Below, one piece after another: positions 1 to 5,505 of a stretch of DNA of 6,481 nt. The stretch is from DASUMF01 sp040510575. Lineage in GTDB: Bacteria > Actinomycetota > Acidimicrobiia > IMCC26256 > DASPTH01. The stretch is from NCBI GenBank assembly GCA_040510575.1, contig JBEVIU010000108.1, positions 1-6,481 on the forward strand. The letters are read 5' to 3'. The position numbers and the translations under genes are program-made. Each line of letters starts with the position of its first letter. Position 1 is the first letter of the stretch. Under the pieces are notes generated by a model. The model searched no databases. It was not told the DNA's origin and saw only the letters and a program-made list of their open reading frames with translations.

Positions 1-233
1 ACGCCGCATACGAACGGATGCTGGCGCGGGTCGAGCGCTCGCGGGTGCCCGGGGCCCGCGGTCGGGTCGCCGTGTTGCACGCCAGCGCGCCGAGCGAGGC
101 CGACCTGTTGTGTGCCCGACTCCGACGGGACGATTCACTGCAGTTGTTCGTGAACGAGTTCGGGCCGGTGATGGAGGCGCACACAGGACCGGGGCTCGTC
201 GGCCTCGCGTGGTGGTGGGACCCGACGCCCTGA
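1..233 (+). CDS. DegV family protein, C-terminal fragment (5' end outside window)
   Basis: This is the 3' end of a gene that enters from the left edge; the reading frame (codons from base 3) is open from the first base to the TGA at 231-233, giving about 76 residues. DegV proteins bind a fatty acid in a two-domain fold and, in firmicutes, hand it to the fatty-acid kinase FakA as FakB-type subunits. The visible part matches the last strand-helix-strand of that family: a VAVLHA strand, an acidic helix (SEADLLCARL), then FGPVMEAHTGPGLVGLAW, which corresponds to the conserved GPV-x-x-HTGPG-x-x-G ending. The protein stops a few residues after this motif, as usual for the family. The lipid-binding N-terminal domain is not in the window, so partner and ligand cannot be judged. 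An ATG at 18 lies in frame but is internal, because the frame is open upstream and the domain would be truncated there. Confidence 0.85.
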   Translation, partial: AAYERMLARVERSRVPGARGRVAVLHASAPSEADLLCARLRRDDSLQLFVNEFGPVMEAHTGPGLVGLAWWWDPTP

Positions 234-247
234 GCGACGACGGCTCA
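231..247. repeat. Short inverted repeat across both convergent stop codons
   Basis: TGAGC (231-235) and GCTCA (243-247) form a perfect 5-bp stem with a 7-base loop. The repeat contains the TGA of the degV-like gene on the plus strand and, on the minus strand, the TGA of the cyclase gene. The intergenic gap is only 11 bases, so any shared terminator would have to sit here or inside the genes. The stem is short and no T-run follows on either strand, so it is at best a weak bidirectional terminator and may be chance. Confidence 0.25.
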
Positions 248-3200
248 CACGAGGCGCGTGCCCGCCTCGACCGCATCCACGACGGCGTACGTGCGTTGGG
301 GCCGCTCGATCCCCTTGAGCAGGTGCTCGCCCCGGTCCACGAACGCAACGCCGTGGAGATCGGCCGCCGCGGCGCGAATCGACTCCGACACCAGGATCTC
401 GTCGGGCCCGGTGAGGTCACAGATGCGTGCGGCAAGGTTGACGGGGCCCCCGAAGATGCGCGGGCCGTCGACGATGACTTCGCCGCCGTGCACCGCCAAG
501 TGGAGGTGCAGCCCGGTCGCCGGGACATCGGCGGCACAACGCCGCGCGGCCGCGATCGCGCGTGCGGGCGACGGGAACAATCCGATCAAGCCGTCGCCGA
601 GGTTGATCCCGGTGACGACGGAGCCTCCCTGCGAGACGATCGCGGATCTCACGAGCATCTCGACTTCGCGTGCAACGGCGCGGTAGCGCGTGGCGCCGAG
701 CTCTTCGGTGTGTCGCGTCGAGTCGACGACGTCGCTGAAGAAGATGAACACCGACTCGACGGTCGAGCCGTCATCGCGAGCTGGTGCGCGCGTGCCGCGG
801 CCTCCGGTGAGCTCCTCGGCGCGCTCGAGATCGGGCACCATCGCGAGGCGCTCGAAGGTCTCCGACGCGCGATCGACGAGCGCGCGAGCACCCCGGTGGT
901 CGCCGCGGCGCGACAGGATCGTCGCCAGGTCGACGCGGGCGCGGGCAACCTCCGGCGCCGCACCGATGCGCTCGCCGACGTTGATGGCCTGCTCGAGGTG
1001 CACGACCGCCCTTCCCTCGTCGCCCAGCTGATCGGCCGCGACGCCGCGGAGTCGGGGCACCAGCATCACCAAGCCGCTCGTGAGCACGCCGCCGCGCGCG
1101 TCGATCGAGTCGAGCAGCGCGTCGACGCGCGCGAAGTCGGTGACGGCACCCTCGCGGCGCGCGATCTCGACATGGGCGGCGGCCCACCCGTCGACTCCCA
1201 CGGCAGGCGCTCGCGGCAGCCGCGGCAGCGAGCTGCCTTCGGTCGCATGGCCGCGCTCACACGCGTCGACGTAGCGCGCCATGAGGCCGATCGTCATCAT
1301 GGCCACGTCGTCGGCGCTCTCCTCCCACGTCTCCAGCGCCGTCCGCGCCGCGGCCCAGCGACCGCGCGCCACATGGGCGGCCATGAGCGCCGGCAGGTAG
1401 AGCCCCGCCGCCCACGGGTACCCGGACAGCCGTTGGATCAACAGGGCCTGATGGGCGTACTGCTCGGCCGCGTCGAACTCGCCCCGCGCCACGGCGAGCT
1501 GCGTGAGCGCTGCGAGGGGGAGACCCCCTTCCAGCGGGTACTGCGCGCGCTCCGCGGCGGCGAGGCACTCGTCGGCGCGCGCCTGGACCTCGTCGAGGCG
1601 CCCGAGCCACGTCAGCATGATCGGTACCCGGAAGGACGGGCCTCCCGCGAGCAGCGTGGTGCTCGCTGCCGCGCGTGCGTGTGCAGTGCCCTCCTCGAGC
1701 GCAGCGAGCGACTCGTGCAGGTCGTAGCGAGCCCACAGCGGCACGAGCAGCGCTGTGGTTGCACGCGCGTACGTCTCGTGGTCGTCGACGCGGTCAGCGA
1801 TTGCCATCGCGCGACGTGCCGCGGCCTCGGCGCGGTCGACGTCGCCGTCGACCCAGTACGACTGGGCGAGCTCGACGAGACCTTCGGCCGCGAGGTCGGG
1901 CCGCGCGTCCTCGATGACGTCGACGAGTTGCTCGAGCGGTCCGCGGTCGCGCGCAACGTGGAGCAGGTCCTGGTTCCCGGCACCACACCGGATGCGCCAC
2001 GAATGGAGATCCACGAGTGCGGCCGGGTCACCGTCGGTGCCCAGGAGGTCCATGGCCCCCTCGAAGCGTGCGACCGCGCGCGGGAGATCGAGGTTGGCGC
2101 GATGGCACAGGCCGGCGAGGCGCTGGAGTGCCACGGCGTCGTCGCGCGAGCTGTCGGAGGGCGCCGCACCGATCGCTGCCTCGTAGCACCGGGCCGCCTC
2201 CGCCCACGCGGTGACGGCCATGGCGTCGTCGCCCGCGCGTCGGGTGTACTCGAACACCAGATCCCGATCCGTTGCACCTTCGGACTCGATGAGGTGGTGC
2301 GCGATGCCGCGCACCGCGCCGCCTCCAGCGCCGTCGGACCGCTGCGCGAGAAGGGTCGTTGCGATCCGAGCGTGGAGCTCGCGCCGCGCCGCCGGACTGA
2401 TCTGCTGGTGCAGGGTGTGCGTGTAGAGGGGATGCACGAACGCGACCGTGCCGTCGGCGAGCGTCACCACCCCGGCGTCGAGCGCCTCGGTGAGTGCATG
2501 CTGCAGCACGTCGGGTTCGAAGCCGGTGACCTCGCCCAAGAGGCTGGGGGTGCAGTCGGGCACGAGCAGCGCTGCCGCATACATCACCGCCCTCGTCGGC
2601 GCGTCCAGCTCGCGCAGGCGCGCGTCGATGGCGGCCACGAGTGGGTGGCGGGTGCCCGACGCGGTTGCGACGCCGTCGACATCGCGACGCGCCAACGCTT
2701 CCACCAACAATGGGTTCCCACCGGCAGCGGCTGCCAGCCGGCGCGCCTGGTCGACGCTGATCGTCGGTTCGACCTCGCGAGCGAGCTCCGTTGCCTCGAG
2801 GGGCGTCAGCGAGTGCAGGCGAATGGTCGCGGCACGCGGGTCACCCCGGAGTCGCTCGATCCCGGCCGCAGCACGCGCGTCGGGATCACGACGCGAGGTG
2901 ACGACCGTGAGCAACGAGACCGCTTCGTCGTCGAGCCGGAACAACACGTGTCGCAACAGATCGACGGTGGCCTCGTCGGCCCAGTCGATGTCGTCGACGA
3001 ACAGCACGACGAAGTGCTCGCGTGCCTCCTCGATGACGAGCCGCGTGAGCGCGAGCAATTGGCGTGTCCGCTCGTAGTCGTCGACGGTCGGCGAGGCGTC
3101 CCCGCCCGGTCGGCCGTCGAGGCCGGCGATCCGTTGGAGGAGGTCGAGATCACCTCGATCGTCGACCCGAGCCGCGACCCGATCGGCGAGGTGCGCGAGC

Positions 3201-3460
3201 AGGCCGTCGCGCAGGGGAAGGTAGGCGAGGTCGAGCTGCTCGTAGCAGCGGCCGCGGATCACGAGCGCGCCGGTGGCGCGTGCCTCTTCGAGGAGCGTCT
3301 GCACGAGTCGCGTCTTGCCCATGCCGGCCTCTCCCTCGACGAGCAGGAGGTGGCCGTACCCGTGGAGGGCGAGCTCGAGGCGCGCCCGGAGCCATGCGAG
3401 CTCCTGGCGACGCCCGACGAACGACGTCGACCACTCCGGTGAGAGCCCGAACGTGGTCAT
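245..3460 (-). CDS. AAA/STAND-type ATPase with TPR-like region and C-terminal class III adenylate/guanylate cyclase domain
   Basis: A cytoplasmic signalling protein of 1071 residues if translated from the ATG at 3458-3460. Visible order: FVGR entry motif (14-17), Walker A GEAGMGKT (43-50), Walker B ending in LFVDDIDWAD (about 153-162), a sensor-like VVTSRR (186-191), and GGNPLLVEAL (247-256), typical of MalT/STAND-like ATPases. Then come about 550 residues of alanine-rich helical pairs resembling TPRs (about 360-880), and a class III cyclase domain (about 900-1065). In the cyclase domain both metal-binding aspartates are present (D910 in FSDVVDST, D956 in LGDG), as are the transition-state N1008 and R1012 in VNLAARI. 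The two substrate-specifying positions are not canonical: Lys is I952 and Asp is R1001. It may therefore make cAMP, use another nucleotide, or be inactive. No transmembrane segment, signal peptide or LuxR-type HTH is seen. The frame extends to a TTG at 3565 (1106 residues), but those 35 residues are Arg/Pro-rich and lie outside any domain, so I prefer the ATG; neither start has a clear Shine-Dalgarno sequence. The gene is convergent with degV and divergent from xerC. Confidence 0.9.
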   Translation of the reverse strand: MTTFGLSPEWSTSFVGRRQELAWLRARLELALHGYGHLLLVEGEAGMGKTRLVQTLLEEARATGALVIRGRCYEQLDLAYLPLRDGLLAHLADRVAARVDDRGDLDLLQRIAGLDGRPGGDASPTVDDYERTRQLLALTRLVIEEAREHFVVLFVDDIDWADEATVDLLRHVLFRLDDEAVSLLTVVTSRRDPDARAAAGIERLRGDPRAATIRLHSLTPLEATELAREVEPTISVDQARRLAAAAGGNPLLVEALARRDVDGVATASGTRHPLVAAIDARLRELDAPTRAVMYAAALLVPDCTPSLLGEVTGFEPDVLQHALTEALDAGVVTLADGTVAFVHPLYTHTLHQQISPAARRELHARIATTLLAQRSDGAGGGAVRGIAHHLIESEGATDRDLVFEYTRRAGDDAMAVTAWAEAARCYEAAIGAAPSDSSRDDAVALQRLAGLCHRANLDLPRAVARFEGAMDLLGTDGDPAALVDLHSWRIRCGAGNQDLLHVARDRGPLEQLVDVIEDARPDLAAEGLVELAQSYWVDGDVDRAEAAARRAMAIADRVDDHETYARATTALLVPLWARYDLHESLAALEEGTAHARAAASTTLLAGGPSFRVPIMLTWLGRLDEVQARADECLAAAERAQYPLEGGLPLAALTQLAVARGEFDAAEQYAHQALLIQRLSGYPWAAGLYLPALMAAHVARGRWAAARTALETWEESADDVAMMTIGLMARYVDACERGHATEGSSLPRLPRAPAVGVDGWAAAHVEIARREGAVTDFARVDALLDSIDARGGVLTSGLVMLVPRLRGVAADQLGDEGRAVVHLEQAINVGERIGAAPEVARARVDLATILSRRGDHRGARALVDRASETFERLAMVPDLERAEELTGGRGTRAPARDDGSTVESVFIFFSDVVDSTRHTEELGATRYRAVAREVEMLVRSAIVSQGGSVVTGINLGDGLIGLFPSPARAIAAARRCAADVPATGLHLHLAVHGGEVIVDGPRIFGGPVNLAARICDLTGPDEILVSESIRAAAADLHGVAFVDRGEHLLKGIERPQRTYAVVDAVEAGTRLV

Positions 3461-3518
3461 GACAAGGGGAGCTCGCGATCCGCGCGACCCGCGTCGCGCT
3501 CGGTGTCCGATGGGCGGG

Positions 3519-3533
3519 CGCTGCGTTGCAGCG
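3519..3533. repeat. Perfect 6-bp inverted repeat in the divergent intergenic region
   Basis: CGCTGC-GTT-GCAGCG is a perfect palindrome with a 3-base centre. It lies about 60 bases upstream of the chosen ATG of the cyclase gene and about 120 bases upstream of xerC. It could be an operator half-site pair or a small hairpin in the cyclase leader. In DNA this GC-rich such a repeat can arise by chance. If the cyclase gene really starts at the TTG at 3565, the repeat is coding. Confidence 0.25.
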
Positions 3534-3641
3534 TCGCGCGTCGGCTCGTTGATCTGCAATGGCAACGCGCCGTTCGAGGGCTCACGCGCCTGAGCGGAAG
3601 CCTCGCCACTGAGCGTGTTCGGTCCACCGCGCGTGGCGGGC

Positions 3642-3647
3642 TAAATT
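3642..3647 (+). promoter_or_regulatory. -10-like element for a probably leaderless xerC transcript
   Basis: TAAATT fits the actinobacterial TANNNT -10 pattern and is part of the only clear AT-rich patch (TAAATTT) in this intergenic region. Seven bases separate it from the ATG at 3655, which places the expected transcription start at or next to the A of that ATG, the geometry of leaderless genes. No convincing -35 hexamer is seen at the proper distance (TTCGGT at 3618-3623 is a poor match), and there is no Shine-Dalgarno sequence before xerC, in keeping with leaderless translation. Confidence 0.45.
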
Positions 3648-3654
3648 TGTGGAA

Positions 3655-4581
3655 ATGACTGCCCCTACGTGGTCGACCGACGGCTTCATGTCGTCGCTGG
3701 CGGGTGCGAGCGAGCACACGCGCACCGCATACCGCCACGATGTCGATGAGTTCATCGCGTGGGCCGAGCGGGGCGATCTCACGCCGCCCGACATCGACCA
3801 CCGGGTGCTGCGCCGTTACCTCGGGTACCTCGACACTCGCGGCTTCGCGCGCACGACGATCGCGCGCAAGGCTGCCGCGGTGCGGGCCTTCCTCCGATCG
3901 CTCCACCGCCACGGCGTGATCGACACCGACCCCGGTCGTGGGCTGCGCACACCGAAGGGGGTGGCGCGCCTGCCGCGCGTCGTGCGCGCCGAGGAAGCCG
4001 GCGCGCTCCTCGACCGCGCCGCGGTGGCGCTCGCGACCGACGAGGACGGAACCACCGACGTCGACCTCGTGCAGCACGCCGTCAACCAGCGCGACGTCGC
4101 GTTGCTCGAGGTGCTGTACGGCGCCGGGCTGCGAGTCGGCGAGGCCTGCGCGCTCCGGCGCGGCGACTGCGATCTCGCACGCGGGCTCCTCACCGTGCAC
4201 GGGAAGCGCTCCAAGATCCGGCGGGTCCCGGTCGGTGAGCCGGCTGTCGACGCCCTCGAGGTGTGGTTGCGTGAGGGTCGCTCGCAACTCGTGACCGCCG
4301 ACACGCCACCCGACGCGGTGTTCCTCAACCGCCGCGGCCGGGAGCTCACCACCCGCGACGCCCGACGCGTGCTCGACCGCCATACCCTGGCCGACGGTCG
4401 TACCCTCCACCCGCACGCGCTCCGGCACGCGTACGCTACGCACCTGCGCGAGGGAGGGGCCGACCTGAGGGCTGTGCAGGAGCTGCTCGGCCACGCCGAT
4501 CTCGCCACGACCCAGATCTACACCCACGTCACCCGCGATCGCCTGCGGGCCGTCTACGAAGCGACGCATCCCCGTGCCTGA
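3655..4581 (+). CDS. xerC: Tyrosine recombinase, XerC/XerD type
   Basis: Site-specific recombinase of 308 residues, the usual Xer length (about 300). Xer enzymes act as a XerC-XerD heterotetramer at dif to resolve chromosome dimers before division, with FtsK translocating the DNA. An N-terminal SAM-like core-binding domain (about 8-95) carries the typical TRTAYRHDVDEF helix. The catalytic domain follows (about 105-300) with every active-site residue visible: R160 in GAGLRVGEAC, K184 in HGKRSK, H254 and R257 in HPHALRH, H280 in LLGHAD and the nucleophile Y289 in QIYTHV. Between the LLDRA helix and the first catalytic Arg there is a somewhat long acidic stretch (about 127-147). I chose the ATG at 3655 because a TANNNT element sits 7 bases upstream; a GTG at 3649 would add two residues. 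The stop overlaps the start of the sigma gene by 8 bases. The position next to whiG and an M23-like gene suits the housekeeping XerC rather than a phage integrase, and no att sites are seen. XerC versus XerD cannot be settled from sequence alone. Confidence 0.9.
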   Translation: MTAPTWSTDGFMSSLAGASEHTRTAYRHDVDEFIAWAERGDLTPPDIDHRVLRRYLGYLDTRGFARTTIARKAAAVRAFLRSLHRHGVIDTDPGRGLRTPKGVARLPRVVRAEEAGALLDRAAVALATDEDGTTDVDLVQHAVNQRDVALLEVLYGAGLRVGEACALRRGDCDLARGLLTVHGKRSKIRRVPVGEPAVDALEVWLREGRSQLVTADTPPDAVFLNRRGRELTTRDARRVLDRHTLADGRTLHPHALRHAYATHLREGGADLRAVQELLGHADLATTQIYTHVTRDRLRAVYEATHPRA

Positions 4582-5377
4582 CGACACCGTTGCCCCCGAC
4601 GCGATCGCCGCGCTCTGGACCGACTACAAGTCCAACAACACGCGCGAGGCGCGCGAGCGCCTGATCCTGCACTACTCGCCATTGGTGAAGTTCGTCGCCG
4701 GACGTGTGGCTGCGGGGTTGCCGCAGAACATCGAGCAGTCCGACCTCGTGAGCTACGGCATCTTCGGGCTCATCGACGCCATCGACAAGTTCGATCCCGG
4801 TCGCGGGTTCAAGTTCGAGACCTACGCGATCTCGCGGATCAAGGGCGCCATCATCGACGAGCTGCGGTCGATCGACTGGGTGCCGCGCTCGGTGCGGGCG
4901 AGGGCACGCGCCATCGAGCGCGCGTACTCGAAGCTCGAGAACGAGCTGCGCCGCAGTCCCGAAGACGAAGAAGTTGCAGCCGAGCTCGAGATGACCACCA
5001 CCGAGCTCGCCAACGCGCTCTCGCAGATCTCGCTCACCGGTCTCGTCGCGCTCGACGAGCTGCTTCAGGCGAACTCGAACGAGAACCGCGGGAGCGCGAC
5101 GGTGAGCGACACCATCTCGGACGCGACGCACGATCCGGTCGCGTCCTACGAGGTGGACGAGATGAAGACCCTGCTTGCCGACGCGATCAACCGCATGCCT
5201 GATCGCGAGCGGCTCGTGCTCACGCTCTACTACTACGAGGGCCTGACGCTCGCGGAGATCGGCAAGATCCTCAACGTCACCGAGAGCCGGGTCTGCCAGA
5301 TCCACACCAAGTCGATCCTGCAGCTGCGCGGTCGCATGACCGACCCCGACCGCGAGACGGGACCCGTCCGCTACTAG
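4574..5377 (+). CDS. whiG: RNA polymerase sigma factor, WhiG/FliA family (sigma28 type)
   Basis: Alternative sigma factor of 267 residues, close to the usual length for WhiG and FliA. It would direct RNA polymerase to sigma28-type promoters; in Streptomyces WhiG starts sporulation of aerial hyphae, and in motile bacteria FliA drives late flagellar genes. Region 2 spans about 28-100 with the well-conserved stretches SDLVSYGIFGLIDAI, FDPGRGFKFETYA and IKGAIIDELRSIDWVPRSVR (91-109 for the last part). Region 3 is about 110-180, including the LRRSPEDEEVAAEL helix. Region 4 is about 200-255 with the HTH LTLAEIGKILNVTESRVCQ (224-242) and a following HTKSILQLRGR recognition region. The start is GTG at 4574, inside the last codons of xerC; no clear Shine-Dalgarno sequence is present, so translational coupling is likely. 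No anti-sigma gene (RsiG or FlgM) lies in the window. Whether the organism uses it for sporulation, motility or something else cannot be read here; the name whiG rests on family resemblance and on the xerC/M23 context. Confidence 0.93.
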   Translation: MPDDTVAPDAIAALWTDYKSNNTREARERLILHYSPLVKFVAGRVAAGLPQNIEQSDLVSYGIFGLIDAIDKFDPGRGFKFETYAISRIKGAIIDELRSIDWVPRSVRARARAIERAYSKLENELRRSPEDEEVAAELEMTTTELANALSQISLTGLVALDELLQANSNENRGSATVSDTISDATHDPVASYEVDEMKTLLADAINRMPDRERLVLTLYYYEGLTLAEIGKILNVTESRVCQIHTKSILQLRGRMTDPDRETGPVRY

Positions 5378-5418
5378 TACGAGCGTCTGCAAGCGGTCGG
5401 TCGATCGCGACGAACCTC

Positions 5419-5447
5419 TTGGCAGCGACCGCGCTGCTCGGTACCAT
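5419..5447 (+). promoter_or_regulatory. Sigma70-like promoter for the LytM/M23-like gene
   Basis: TTGGCA (5419-5424, five of six to TTGACA) and TACCAT (5442-5447, four of six to TATAAT and fitting TANNNT) are separated by exactly 17 bases. This is the best promoter match in the window and lies in the 128-base gap after the sigma gene. A start around 5454 would leave a leader of about 52 bases before the ATG at 5506. It suggests that the exported protein is transcribed by the housekeeping sigma factor, in addition to any read-through from xerC-whiG. Confidence 0.6.
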
Positions 5448-5468
5448 CGGTCCACTTCTCCGCCGCTT

Positions 5469-5499
5469 CCCCGTGTCGTGATGTTCTCCGACCACGGGG
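5469..5499 (+). promoter_or_regulatory. Leader hairpin that includes the presumed ribosome binding site of the LytM/M23-like gene
   Basis: CCCCGTG (5469-5475) pairs perfectly with CACGGGG (5493-5499). After a bulged C at 5492 the stem continues with TCG (5476-5478) against CGA (5489-5491), leaving a 10-base loop. The GGGG at 5496-5499 is the only Shine-Dalgarno-like run, 6 bases before the ATG at 5506, so folding would hide it. There is no T-run behind the stem, so it is not a typical intrinsic terminator. A role in tuning translation or in mRNA stability is inference. Confidence 0.4.
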
Positions 5500-5505
5500 T
5501 TGCCG

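Noticed and set aside
110..3442. A 1110-codon open frame on the plus strand opposite the cyclase gene
   Set aside because: It is codon-aligned with the real minus-strand gene and stays open only because that gene has no TTA, CTA or TCA codons. Its translation is Arg/Gly/Val/Ala-rich low-information sequence with no domain, while the minus strand shows clear ATPase and cyclase motifs.
3624..3636. CCAC-N5-GTGG as an operator just upstream of the xerC -10 element
   Set aside because: Only four paired bases on each side in very GC-rich DNA; too short to separate from chance.
3655..4581. The tyrosine recombinase as an integrase of a mobile element
   Set aside because: Its length and motifs fit Xer proteins, it is coupled to a sigma factor gene in a typical chromosomal context, and no att repeats, tRNA end, excisionase or phage genes are visible.
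3457..5455. Long minus-strand open frames opposite xerC (3457-4587) and the sigma gene (4529-5455)
   Set aside because: Both are codon-aligned mirror frames of well-supported genes and show no recognisable motif.
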